Assembly (NCBI GenBank): GCA_016649835.1
Contig: JAENWX010000004.1
Span: 1-33,337 of the forward strand
Source: Minisyncoccota bacterium
GTDB taxonomy: Bacteria; Patescibacteriota; Minisyncoccia; Phycocordibacterales; UBA9973
DNA length: 33,337 bases
Reading direction: 5' to 3'
The notes under the pieces are model-generated. The model was not told the origin of the DNA and made no database searches. It worked only from the letters and a program-made list of their open reading frames with translations. The position numbers and the translations under genes are program-made. This document shows, in pieces, positions 24,275 to 32,273 of this stretch; the stretch's first letter is position 1, and each line of letters starts with the position of its first letter.

Positions 24275-25287
24275 TATTTTTTACTTAAAATACTTTTTTT
24301 GTAAGTGTCTAAATGATTTAGTGCTTCTCCTGTTCCCTTTACAACACAGAGTAGAGGTTCGTCTGCAACACGAGCCTTCACTCCTGTTCGACGATAAATT
24401 AAATCCGCTAAATTTCTAATTTGAGAAGAACCACCTGTCATAATAATCCCGCCATCAATAATATCAGCTGCGAGTTCTGGTGGTGTCTGAGATAGTACAT
24501 CTTTAACCGCACCTATCATTGTTCGAAGTTCTTTGTCTATCGCGCGAACAATTTCATTTGTAGAAATTTGCGCAGTTCTTGGAAGTCCTTGTATAAAGTC
24601 GCGTCCTTTTATAGTTATAGTTATTTCTTCTTCCACAGGAACAGCGGAGCCTATTTTTACTTTTATTGCTTCTGCTGTTCTATCACCAATTGCTAAGTTG
24701 AAAGTTTTTTTAATGTAGTCGGTAATAGCCTGGTCGATTCTATCTCCAGCACATTTTACAGAAGTTGATGCTACTATTCCGCCTAGAGCTATCACAGCTA
24801 CATCGGTAGTACCTCCTCCAATATCCATTATCATATATCCGCGTGATTCTTGAATAGGAATACCTGCCCCTATAGCAGCTAGAATTGGCTCTTTCACAAC
24901 ATACGCATTTTTAGCACCTGCTCTTATTGCTGCTTCTACCACAGCTCTTCTTTCTGTGGAAGTAATTCCAGCTGGAACAGACACCATTACATCGGGTTTA
25001 AATAAATTATATTTGCCGAGAGTTTTACCAATAAAATAACGAAGCATGGCTTCTGTTACTCTGTAGTCAGCAATAACACCATCTTTCATTGGTCTATATA
25101 CAATAATACTATCTGGAGTTTTTCCAATCATTTCCTTTGCCTCAATCCCAATAGCCATTATTATGTTGTCTTGTTCGGAAACAGCAACAACGGATGGTTC
25201 ATTTAAAACAACCCCTTTTCCAGGAAGAAATACTAATGTATTAGCAGTTCCAAGATCAATACCAAGTTTTTTTGAAAAAATAGACAT
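24274..25287 (-). CDS. mreB: Rod-shape actin homologue MreB
   Basis: A 337-aa cytoskeletal ATPase that guides lateral wall synthesis. It has phosphate-1 LGIDLGTANTLVFLPGKGVV at residues 8-27, MVSVPAGITSTERRAV, phosphate-2 MIMDIGGGTTDVAVI and the adenosine motif IIMTGGSSQIRNLADLI. Length is normal. mreC and mreD are not beside it; instead a membrane-anchored transglycosylase-like gene follows with a 1-nt overlap. It has its own promoter in the region divergent from priA. Confidence 0.97.
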   Translation of the reverse strand: MSIFSKKLGIDLGTANTLVFLPGKGVVLNEPSVVAVSEQDNIIMAIGIEAKEMIGKTPDSIIVYRPMKDGVIADYRVTEAMLRYFIGKTLGKYNLFKPDVMVSVPAGITSTERRAVVEAAIRAGAKNAYVVKEPILAAIGAGIPIQESRGYMIMDIGGGTTDVAVIALGGIVASTSVKCAGDRIDQAITDYIKKTFNLAIGDRTAEAIKVKIGSAVPVEEEITITIKGRDFIQGLPRTAQISTNEIVRAIDKELRTMIGAVKDVLSQTPPELAADIIDGGIIMTGGSSQIRNLADLIYRRTGVKARVADEPLLCVVKGTGEALNHLDTYKKSILSKK

Positions 25288-25309
25288 AATATGTATAAAT
25301 AACAGTGTT

Positions 25310-25339
25310 AGTATACCAATAAAATAGGCTTATAAGCAA
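25310..25339 (-). promoter_or_regulatory. Promoter of mreB
   Basis: Minus strand TTGCTT (25334-25339), 18-nt spacer, TATACT (25310-25315). The spacer contains one arm of the hairpin 25320-25372. The leader would be about 16-18 nt. Confidence 0.5.
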
Positions 25340-25372
25340 ATGTTAATATATTTGACTAGAAGCCTATTTTTA
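25320..25372. other. Inverted repeat at the mreB promoter
   Basis: Arms aaaataggctt (25320-25330) and aagcctatttt (25362-25372) pair perfectly over 11 bp with a 31-nt loop. One arm lies inside the promoter spacer, a possible operator. Confidence 0.4.
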
Positions 25373-25401
25373 ATTTAAAAAAATTTAAAAAATTACAGAA
25401 T

Positions 25402-25451
25402 AATCCCTTATACTCATTTATTACGATCGTAATAAATGAGTATAAGGGATT
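25402..25451. repeat. Perfect 50-bp palindrome
   Basis: Arms of 25 bp with no loop bases around the centre acgatcgt. AT-rich outside, with no T tract suited to termination on the plus side. It is in the 452-bp gap between mreB and priA, with no gene in it. Confidence 0.8.
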
Positions 25452-25489
25452 GCAAAAAAATAAATGGGGATGCTAATAAAAATACCACC

Positions 25490-25529
25490 AAATGACACAA
25501 ACTCAGCACGTGCAGAGTTTGTGTCATTT
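25490..25529. repeat. 40-bp near-perfect palindrome
   Basis: A 15-bp stem (aaatgacacaaactc / gagtttgtgtcattt), one A-A mismatch, then a gcacgtgc centre. It lies 38 nt from the 50-bp palindrome. The rest of 25288-25739 also holds smaller hairpins at 25615-25649 (gtatcc/ggatac) and 25706-25728 (aaatggc/gccattt) next to the priA start. Confidence 0.75.
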
Positions 25530-25739
25530 TATTAAAATATATATTTTTATAATTTATTACAACATACCTTAAAATAAACATAATATTGTAAGTATGATAA
25601 GATTAAATTATATGTATCCCGTAGTAGAAAATGGCATTATGTGGATACAGAACATAAGATAATTAAAAATGTGTCGAAACTTTTTATACTATTAAAATAA
25701 TAATAAAATGGCGAAGCTTATGCCATTTCTCACTACCGG

Positions 25740-27689
25740 ATGTATATAGCTACTGTTATACCAATTACAAAAGGATCACAAAAAGAATATCTCTCATATT
25801 TTTCTGCTACAGATATTCCAGTAGGAAGTATTGTTACTATTCCTATTAGGTCACGTATTGTAGATGCTATAGTTATAAATATTGATGAAGCTCGAAACAA
25901 CAAATCAGATATAAAAAATGCCAACTATCAACTCAAAAAAATTATTAAATTAAAAGGCGACTCCCCTTTTAATAAAAGTTTTTTTATTGCATGCCAAAAA
26001 TTAAAAAACTACACAGTTAGTAATACTGGAACAATTATTAAAAATCTTTTACCGGCTGCATTTATAGATAATATAAATATTCTAAAAAAAGTTCAGGTAG
26101 TTGAAAATAATAAAAAAGAAAATATTGTAAATGAAAAATTAGTATTTCAAGCGACTCCATCTGACCGCATAGCTTTTTATAGAACTTTAATTCGAGAAGC
26201 TTTTGCTAAAAAAGAATCTATTTTTATGTGCGTCCCAAATCATTTTGATATAGACTATTTTAGTAAAGAACTAACAAAAGGAATAGAGCAATATGTGTTT
26301 ACCTTTCATTCCGATATGACCAGAAAAGCCTTGGTAAATATGTATAATTCTGCTATTGGCGAAGTTCATCCAATCCTTATAATAGGAACAGGTATTTATA
26401 TGTCTATCCCGAGGCATGATATTAAGACTATTATTTTAGAACACGAAAGCTCCGATACATACAAGCAAATCAGTAGACCGTATTTAGACATACGAAGTTT
26501 TGCAGAAATCTTATCATCAATTCAAAAAGTTAAATTAATTTTTGGAGATACCTTACTTCGACCTGAAACACTACACCGTCATGAGATGGGAGAATTTGGA
26601 GAAATATCTTCACCTCTTTATCGCCTACCTTTAACAGAAAATCAAATAGTAGTTGATATGAGAGAGGAAGTGAATGAAAAAGGTAAAAAAATATTTACAA
26701 GCATATCAAATGAAACGAAAATGATGATAGAAGATTCTATCTCAAAAAATAAATCTGTTTTTTTATTTTCAGCCCGAAAAGGATTGGCCCCAATAACAGT
26801 CTGCAACGACTGCAGCAACACTCTTCTCTGTCCTTCTTGCTCTACTCCAATTGTTTTATACGGGACCCGACAAGTAGCTGCAAACAAGTCTACAACTCCT
26901 CGTATTTTTATGTGCAACAAATGTGGCCGTAAAGAAAAGACCGAAGTTAGCTGTCCAAAGTGTTCAAGCTGGAATCTAACACCACTTGGAATAGGAACAG
27001 ACAAAGTATACGAGGAAATTAGAAATTTATTTCCAAAAGTAAAAATAATTCAAATAGACAAAGAAGCGACAAGGACAAGTAAAGAAGCCCGTGAAGCAAT
27101 AACAGAGTTCGATAAAAACCCTGGAAGTATTTTAATCGGAACCGAAATGGTATTTTCCTATCTTCAAAATAAAGTTTACAGTAGCGCTATCATATCTCTC
27201 GATGGTCTTTTTTCAATTCCCAGTTTTAATATAACTCAAAAAATAGTTCACATAATAGAAAAGTTACACAACATAACTACAGATAATTTGATTATTCAAA
27301 CAAGAATACCTGAAAATAAAACCTTGCAATATATTTTAAGTGGTAATGTATTACCACTTTGTCGTGAAGATTTAAAAGACAGAAAGGACTTTGGATACCC
27401 ACCTTTTAAAAGACTAATAAAAATTACTTTTGAAGGCAGCGCAGGAGAAACAGAAAAAGCCAGAGATTTTATTGAGCATATTCTTGGAAATTACGAACCA
27501 CAAGTTTTTAGCGCTTTTACTAGTAGGATTAAGGGTAAATACATCACCAATACCGTAATTAAGGTTAATCCTAAAATTTGGCCTTTACTTACAGACGATA
27601 AACAGAAATTAGACGAAGATTTATATAAGAATCTCGAGCAGCTGCCTCCATCCTTTTCAATTAACGTCGATCCTGAAGATTTACTGTAA
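25740..27689 (+). CDS. priA: PriA-like primosomal protein with degenerate helicase
   Basis: A 649-aa protein with PriA architecture. The eight zinc cysteines are intact (C355, C358, C364, C367, C392, C395, C405, C408), as are GIGTDKVYEEIRNLFPKVKI and the C-terminal GYPPFKRLIKITFEG. The N-terminal fork-binding domain is recognisable. The helicase motifs are not: no Walker A G-x-G-K-T is present around residue 140, the DEEH box is replaced by LEHESSDTYKQ, and the motif VI Q-V-A-G-R-A-G-R is absent (KIVHIIEKLHN instead). It probably binds forks without unwinding. The start is ATG, opening the rightward division cluster. Confidence 0.85.
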   Translation: MYIATVIPITKGSQKEYLSYFSATDIPVGSIVTIPIRSRIVDAIVINIDEARNNKSDIKNANYQLKKIIKLKGDSPFNKSFFIACQKLKNYTVSNTGTIIKNLLPAAFIDNINILKKVQVVENNKKENIVNEKLVFQATPSDRIAFYRTLIREAFAKKESIFMCVPNHFDIDYFSKELTKGIEQYVFTFHSDMTRKALVNMYNSAIGEVHPILIIGTGIYMSIPRHDIKTIILEHESSDTYKQISRPYLDIRSFAEILSSIQKVKLIFGDTLLRPETLHRHEMGEFGEISSPLYRLPLTENQIVVDMREEVNEKGKKIFTSISNETKMMIEDSISKNKSVFLFSARKGLAPITVCNDCSNTLLCPSCSTPIVLYGTRQVAANKSTTPRIFMCNKCGRKEKTEVSCPKCSSWNLTPLGIGTDKVYEEIRNLFPKVKIIQIDKEATRTSKEAREAITEFDKNPGSILIGTEMVFSYLQNKVYSSAIISLDGLFSIPSFNITQKIVHIIEKLHNITTDNLIIQTRIPENKTLQYILSGNVLPLCREDLKDRKDFGYPPFKRLIKITFEGSAGETEKARDFIEHILGNYEPQVFSAFTSRIKGKYITNTVIKVNPKIWPLLTDDKQKLDEDLYKNLEQLPPSFSINVDPEDLL

Positions 27690-27698
27690 AAAGGTATA

Positions 27699-27852
27699 GG
27701 GCTTGCCCCCACACCTACTTTTTTATTATTGTGCTTTAAATCTAGTTTAGGATTTGGGCTTGCCCCCACACCTATATTTTTATTGCAGGCTTTTTAGCCT
27801 GCTTGGAAACTTGGGCTTGCCCCCACACCTACTTTTTTATTATTGTGCTTTT
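27699..27852. repeat. Three repeats with exact 57-bp period
   Basis: The 19-nt unit gggcttgcccccacaccta starts at 27699, 27756 and 27813. The 38-nt segments between are partly related (two begin cttttttattattgtgcttt) and one contains hairpin gcaggc/gcctgc. Not a CRISPR: units are short and spacers are similar. No gene is seen in 27690-27981. Confidence 0.85.
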
Positions 27853-27931
27853 TAATTTAAGGTCAATGGATTAATATACCTCAATTATTCTGTTTTAAAA
27901 ATCACTTTGTAATATATGGCACAATAAAAGC

Positions 27932-27953
27932 CATAAAAAAGTAGGTGTGGGGG
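27932..27953. repeat. Inverted fourth copy of the 57-bp-period unit
   Basis: The reverse complement of the unit and its T-rich extension (ataaaaaagtaggtgtgggg) lies 80 bp beyond the third copy, directly upstream of rpsU. Together with copy 3 it could form a long hairpin. Confidence 0.7.
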
Positions 27954-27981
27954 CTTGCTTCAAATAAAAAGATATGATAAC

Positions 27982-28242
27982 ATGACAAACATGATAACCG
28001 TTATAGAAGTAAAGAAAAACGCAAACGAAAGCAACATGAATCTTGTTCGCAGATTTACTCGTAAAGTTCAAGAATCTGGAATAATTCAAAAAGTTAAAAG
28101 TAAGCGTTATAACAAAAGAGCTGACTCTAAAATTAAAGTTAAAGTGGCTACTCTAAAAAAATTAGGTAGAAAAAAAGCATTTGATAAACTTTATAAACTA
28201 GGTAAAGTTTCTAAATTTACTAAAAAAAGAGGTCACAAATAG
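27982..28242 (+). CDS. rpsU: Ribosomal protein bS21
   Basis: S21 (86 aa from the ATG at 27982, or 83 aa from 27991). The core VIEVKKNANESNMNLVRRFT plus RKVQESGIIQKVKSKRYNKR matches the family pattern. The C-terminal half is a long lysine-rich tail, longer than the 71-aa E. coli protein. In-frame TTG at 27955 lies inside the repeat unit and is rejected. It is followed 7 nt later by ybeY. Confidence 0.85.
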   Translation: MTNMITVIEVKKNANESNMNLVRRFTRKVQESGIIQKVKSKRYNKRADSKIKVKVATLKKLGRKKAFDKLYKLGKVSKFTKKRGHK

Positions 28243-28249
28243 AAAATTT

Positions 28250-28636
28250 ATGGTAGATATGGGCTTCTGTACTATTACAAATAAAACAAAAGGCAAGCTT
28301 CCACGCTTGCCTTTTGTTTCTATTAAAGAAAAAATTTTAGGAAGTGACTACGAATTGGGTTTAACTTTACTCACATCAGTGAAACAAAAAAAACTAAATT
28401 TAACATATCGAAACAAAAATGAAACAACAAATATTCTTTCATTTCCACTTTCAGAAACTTCTGGAGAAATTACTATTGACCCTATTAAAGTAAAGAAGGA
28501 TGCTCCCCTTTTTGACATGAATTACACTCAATTTTTTAAATACTTATTTATCCACGGATTACTGCATTTGAAAGGTTTCGAACATAGTAGTACAATGGAC
28601 AGACAAGAAAAGAAATATCTTAAAATGTTTTCCTAA
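28250..28636 (+). CDS. ybeY: rRNA-maturation endoribonuclease YbeY
   Basis: A 128-aa zinc-dependent RNase for 16S 3' processing. The ligand motif HGLLHLKGFEH is intact (three His), and TYRNKNETTNILSFPLSE matches the family's T-N-V-L-S-F-P block. The N-terminal LPRLPF region is as in CPR homologues I recall. ATG at 28250 or 28259 are both possible. A 15-bp perfect terminator-like hairpin (28284-28319) lies inside the first 25 codons. Confidence 0.88.
   Translation: MVDMGFCTITNKTKGKLPRLPFVSIKEKILGSDYELGLTLLTSVKQKKLNLTYRNKNETTNILSFPLSETSGEITIDPIKVKKDAPLFDMNYTQFFKYLFIHGLLHLKGFEHSSTMDRQEKKYLKMFS
28284..28319 (+). terminator. Terminator-like hairpin inside ybeY
   Basis: Perfect 15-bp arms (28284-28298 with 28305-28319), loop ttccac, T-rich right arm. 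It lies 42 nt after the rpsU stop and inside ybeY codons. It may attenuate read-through from rpsU. Confidence 0.5.
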
Positions 28637-28660
28637 TATATTTTCTTTCTTATTAAACTA

Positions 28661-29836
28661 ATGATAAAAACTAATTACACTTGCGGAATAGATATTGGTA
28701 CACAATCTACAAAGGTTGTAGTTGTTGGTTTCGATAAAGAAAAAAAGGAACATATAATTTTAGCTACTGGCATGTCTATCACCAATGGCGTGCGTTTTGG
28801 ATATATAACAAACGTAGACGCTGTTGCCGAAAGTATAAGAAAAGCTGTCAACCAAGCAGAAAATATTTTAAATATTAAAATACGTAAAGCTTATATTTCT
28901 ATGGGAGGAATAAGCCTTACGTCTGTTGTTTCTACTGGCTCAGTTATTATTTCTAAAGCAGACCAAGAAATAACTAATTTAGATGTATTAAAAGTACTCG
29001 CAAATAGTGAAGAAAATCTTGAAATATTAAACAGAAAAATTGTTCATATTATTCCACTTGGTTATAAACTAGATAGCAAAGATATTTATGTTAGGCCAGA
29101 AGGACTAAAAGGAATAAGGCTTGAAGTAAAAACACTTTTTGTTACTTGCCTAAAGCAAAACATGGAAGACCTTATAACCGCTTGTGCCCTAGCTAAAATA
29201 GACATCGAAGAAATAATAGCATCTCCTATAGCTACAGGCAGTATTCTTATTAACAACAAGCAGAAAATAGCTGGATGTATTCTTGTAGACATCGGTGCTG
29301 AAACAGTATCCACTTGTGTGTTTGAAAACAATTTACCTATATCTCTTTCTGTGCTATCTATAGGAAGCATGGACATTACTAAAGACATTGCCCTTGGTCT
29401 TAAAATTTCTCTCGAGGAAGCAGAGAGTATCAAACTTGGTAGTGTTATTGGAGGAGATTATTCTAAGAAAAAAGTTGATGAAATAATAGAAGCAAGACTA
29501 GGAGATATTTTTGAACTTGTCGGCAACCAACTCAAGAGACTAAAACGCAACGAACTTCTTCCCGCTGGTATAATAATAACCGGTAACGGTTCATCTATAA
29601 ATAATATTTGCGAAATTGCACGCACACAATTAAAACTTCCAGCTAAAATTGGAATAATTGATTCAACTTTATATCATAAATTAAAAGTGAGAGATGCATC
29701 ATGGTATACAGCACTTGGACTAGCTCTAACTACAAGTAATGAATTTTCTAACAACCAATCAAACGCTTCAATTGGAGTAAATCTTAAAGAAATCAAAGAT
29801 TTCATTAAATCTATCTTATCTCAACTTCTTCCTTAA
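28661..29836 (+). CDS. ftsA: Cell-division actin homologue FtsA
   Basis: A 391-aa membrane-tethering partner of FtsZ. Phosphate-1 GIDIGTQSTKVV is at residues 9-20, the SHS2-type 1C region follows (AYISMGGISLTS), then phosphate-2 CILVDIGAETVSTCVFEN and the adenosine motif PAGIIITGNGSSINNI. The ending IKDFIKSILSQLLP is a plausible amphipathic membrane helix. It precedes ftsZ by 112 nt in the usual order. Confidence 0.96.
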   Translation: MIKTNYTCGIDIGTQSTKVVVVGFDKEKKEHIILATGMSITNGVRFGYITNVDAVAESIRKAVNQAENILNIKIRKAYISMGGISLTSVVSTGSVIISKADQEITNLDVLKVLANSEENLEILNRKIVHIIPLGYKLDSKDIYVRPEGLKGIRLEVKTLFVTCLKQNMEDLITACALAKIDIEEIIASPIATGSILINNKQKIAGCILVDIGAETVSTCVFENNLPISLSVLSIGSMDITKDIALGLKISLEEAESIKLGSVIGGDYSKKKVDEIIEARLGDIFELVGNQLKRLKRNELLPAGIIITGNGSSINNICEIARTQLKLPAKIGIIDSTLYHKLKVRDASWYTALGLALTTSNEFSNNQSNASIGVNLKEIKDFIKSILSQLLP

Positions 29837-29948
29837 CAACAAAAGGAAACATAATCCATATTAGTCAACATATTCCATTTTTATTATTATATGGTAATAT
29901 ATACGTACATAAATTTATTATTAACGAAAGACTATCGTCTACAAAAAT

Positions 29949-31136
29949 ATGCCTAAATTAAACCCAGACATTGAATCATTTGCAAGAATTAAAGTTATCG
30001 GAATCGGTGGATCAGGAAAAAACGCCCTTAATCACATGATTAATTCTAAAGTTCGAGGTGTCGAATTCATTGTTATGAATACCGATACTCAGGATTTGCA
30101 CAATTCATTATCTGAAAAAAAGGTTCATTTAGGTAAAAATCTAACAAAAGGACTAGGTGCTGGAATGAACCCCGAAGTTGGTAGGCGCGCAGCCGAAGAA
30201 ACAAAAGCTGAAATACAAGATGTAATAAAAGGCGCAGATATGGTATTTATCGCCTGTGGAATGGGTGGTGGTACAGGTACAGGAGCTGCACCTATAGTTG
30301 CTCAAGCTGCAAAAGAACAAGGAATTCTTACTGTTGCAGTTGTTACTAAGCCTTTTTCTTTTGAAGGAAATCAAAGAATGAAGTTAGCAGATTTAGGATT
30401 GGCTGCTCTTGAAAAAGAAGTTGATGCTATTTTGGTTATTCCAAACGACAGACTTATAATCATTTCTGGAAAAGATGTCGGATTTAGACAAGCTTTTGCT
30501 ATGTGTGATGAAGTTTTGAAACAAGCTGTTGAAGGTATTTCAGAATTAATCACAACTCCAGGTATGATAAACGTTGACTTCGCTGATATTAAGGCTGTTA
30601 TGTCTGATGCAGGGAGTGCACTCATGGGAGTAGGAGTTTCAGCAGGCGAAGGACGTTCTGAAAAAGCTGCCCTCCAAGCTATCAATTCCCCACTTCTAGA
30701 TTTATCTATTTCTGGAGCAAAAGGAGTATTGTTTGCTATATCAGGTGGAGACGATTTAACTATTCACGAGATACAAGATGCTGCTAAAATAATAACTGAA
30801 TCTATTGATAAAGATGCAAAAGTTATTTTTGGAACAATCCGTGATGAAAAACTTAAAAAAGGAGAGATGAAGGTTACAGTTATAGCTACTGGCTTCCCTA
30901 CTGATATGCCTAAACGTTCATTATTTCAAATAGGACAACATCAAAATAAAGAGACTGAACAAACTATTTCCAATTCTACAAAAGAAGAAATAATTCAAGT
31001 CATAAAAAAAGAGCTTCCTAAAAATGATTCTGATGACTATGTAAAGAAAACAGAAAAAATAGAGGATGATTTATTTATTGACGACACAGATGACTGGAGT
31101 ACAGTACCTGCGTTTTTAAGAAGAAATAAGAAGTAG
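29949..31136 (+). CDS. ftsZ: Cell-division GTPase FtsZ
   Basis: A 395-aa tubulin homologue forming the division ring. The tubulin signature GGGTGTG lies at residues 106-112, and the T7 loop NVDFADIKAVM at 208-218 supplies the catalytic Asp. The variable linker is short and acidic, and the C-terminal peptide WSTVPAFLRRNKK matches the FtsA-binding tail. The terminator at 31179 and CTAG-rich repeats follow. Confidence 0.98.
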   Translation: MPKLNPDIESFARIKVIGIGGSGKNALNHMINSKVRGVEFIVMNTDTQDLHNSLSEKKVHLGKNLTKGLGAGMNPEVGRRAAEETKAEIQDVIKGADMVFIACGMGGGTGTGAAPIVAQAAKEQGILTVAVVTKPFSFEGNQRMKLADLGLAALEKEVDAILVIPNDRLIIISGKDVGFRQAFAMCDEVLKQAVEGISELITTPGMINVDFADIKAVMSDAGSALMGVGVSAGEGRSEKAALQAINSPLLDLSISGAKGVLFAISGGDDLTIHEIQDAAKIITESIDKDAKVIFGTIRDEKLKKGEMKVTVIATGFPTDMPKRSLFQIGQHQNKETEQTISNSTKEEIIQVIKKELPKNDSDDYVKKTEKIEDDLFIDDTDDWSTVPAFLRRNKK

Positions 31137-31139
31137 CAC

Positions 31140-31164
31140 CTAGGAGCTAGGAACTAGCGACTAG
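31140..31164. repeat. CTAG heptamer array, left arm
   Basis: Four CTAG words at exact 7-nt spacing (31140, 31147, 31154, 31161). It begins 3 nt after the ftsZ stop. The region is inverted relative to 31241-31265 (about 24 of 31 bases agree over the longer match). Confidence 0.8.
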
Positions 31165-31178
31165 ATTAAAATACTGTT

Positions 31179-31220
31179 ATAATACAAATCACGAGACTAA
31201 AATCTCGTGATTTGTATTAT
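31179..31220 (+). terminator. Terminator of ftsZ
   Basis: A perfect 18-bp stem (31179-31196 with 31203-31220), loop ctaaaa, followed by attttta. It lies centrally between the two CTAG arrays. Confidence 0.88.
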
Positions 31221-31240
31221 ATTTTTACCAATTAACTCTG

Positions 31241-31265
31241 CTAGTACCTAGTTCCTAGTAGCTAG
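31241..31265. repeat. CTAG heptamer array, right arm
   Basis: Four CTAG words at 7-nt spacing (31241, 31248, 31255, 31262), ending 12 nt before the trxB start. It can pair with the left array around the terminator. Confidence 0.8.
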
Positions 31266-31277
31266 CAGCTAACCCAT

Positions 31278-32204
31278 ATGTACGATTTAATAATATTAGG
31301 AGGTGGTCCCGGAGGCACAGCAGCGGCAGTATATGCAGCTCGTAAACAGCTAAAAGCGGCTATTATTACAAGTGAATTTGGAGGCCAATCTATAGTTTCT
31401 GAAAAAATCTTCAACTGGATAGGAACACCAGAAATTTCTGGCGCAGAACTTGGTGATAGTTTTAAAAAACATATTCTTTATTATAAAGGACCATTTTTAG
31501 ATGTAATTGAAGGTGAAAAAATAATAGAAGTTATAAAACAAAATGAATCTTTTTTAATCAAATCTGAGTCAGGTAAAACATACGAAACAAAATCTCTAAT
31601 TATAACTACTGGAAGCGGAAGACGTAAATTAGAAGCTATTAATGCGGATATTTTTGAACATAAAGGTATTACCTACTGTGCATCTTGCGACGGACCTATG
31701 TTTAGCGACCAAGACGTACTCGTAATTGGGGGTGGTAACGCTGGTTTTGAAACAGCTATTCAATTGCTCTCCTATTGTAAAAGCGTAACTTTAATACACA
31801 GAAGTGCTAAATTTAGAGCAGATAGTATCACTGTAAAAAAAGTTTTAGAAAATCCTAAATTTAAAGCAATTATAAATGCAGAAATATTGCGAGTTGATGG
31901 AGAACAATTTGTTAAATCTTTAACCTATAAAGATAAAATAAGTGGAGAAGAAATAACTCTCCCAGCCTCTGGTATCTTTGTCGAAATAGGCCAAACACCA
32001 AATACTGACTTTATTAAAAATTTAGTTGAAATAGACCAAATAGGTAAAGTTGTTGTTGACCCTATGACCCAAATGAGTACCGTTCCAGGTATTTGGGCAG
32101 CTGGTGATTGTACAAATGGTAAATACCACCAAAACAATATTGCTACTGGCGACGCAGTTAAAGCACTAGAAGACGCATATATTTGGATTCACAAAAACAA
32201 ATAA
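31278..32204 (+). CDS. trxB: Thioredoxin reductase
   Basis: A 308-aa FAD flavoenzyme that reduces thioredoxin with NADPH. The FAD site GGGPGG is at residues 8-13, redox pair C134/C137 in ITYCASCDGP, and the NADPH site GGGNAG at 151-156 with HRSAKFRA. The C-terminal FAD motif GIWAAGDCTNGK is intact. Length is normal. The ATG is within ccatatg after the CTAG array. No thioredoxin gene is adjacent. Confidence 0.95.
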   Translation: MYDLIILGGGPGGTAAAVYAARKQLKAAIITSEFGGQSIVSEKIFNWIGTPEISGAELGDSFKKHILYYKGPFLDVIEGEKIIEVIKQNESFLIKSESGKTYETKSLIITTGSGRRKLEAINADIFEHKGITYCASCDGPMFSDQDVLVIGGGNAGFETAIQLLSYCKSVTLIHRSAKFRADSITVKKVLENPKFKAIINAEILRVDGEQFVKSLTYKDKISGEEITLPASGIFVEIGQTPNTDFIKNLVEIDQIGKVVVDPMTQMSTVPGIWAAGDCTNGKYHQNNIATGDAVKALEDAYIWIHKNK

Positions 32205-32218
32205 ATCGTATTTAAAAA

Positions 32219-32273
32219 AATATAAATTAAAAAACTCTCCGATGTAACATCGGAGAGTTTTTTAATTTATATT
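32219..32273. terminator. Bidirectional terminator between trxB and the GlmU-like gene
   Basis: A 55-nt perfect palindrome with one central base. The core ctctccgatgt/acatcggagag is flanked by A/T tracts. It overlaps the last codons of the convergent minus-strand gene. Confidence 0.93.

Noticed and set aside
26642-27004. 120-codon minus-strand frame
   Set aside because: It is a shadow of the zinc-binding region of priA in the opposite strand.
27491-27769. 92-codon minus-strand frame with repeated V-G-V-G-A-S-P
   Set aside because: It mostly overlaps priA and its distinctive part is the translation of the 57-bp repeat.
27699-27852. CRISPR array suggested by regular 57-bp spacing
   Set aside because: Units are only 19 nt, two of the spacers share sequence, only three units are present, and no cas1 or effector gene is near.
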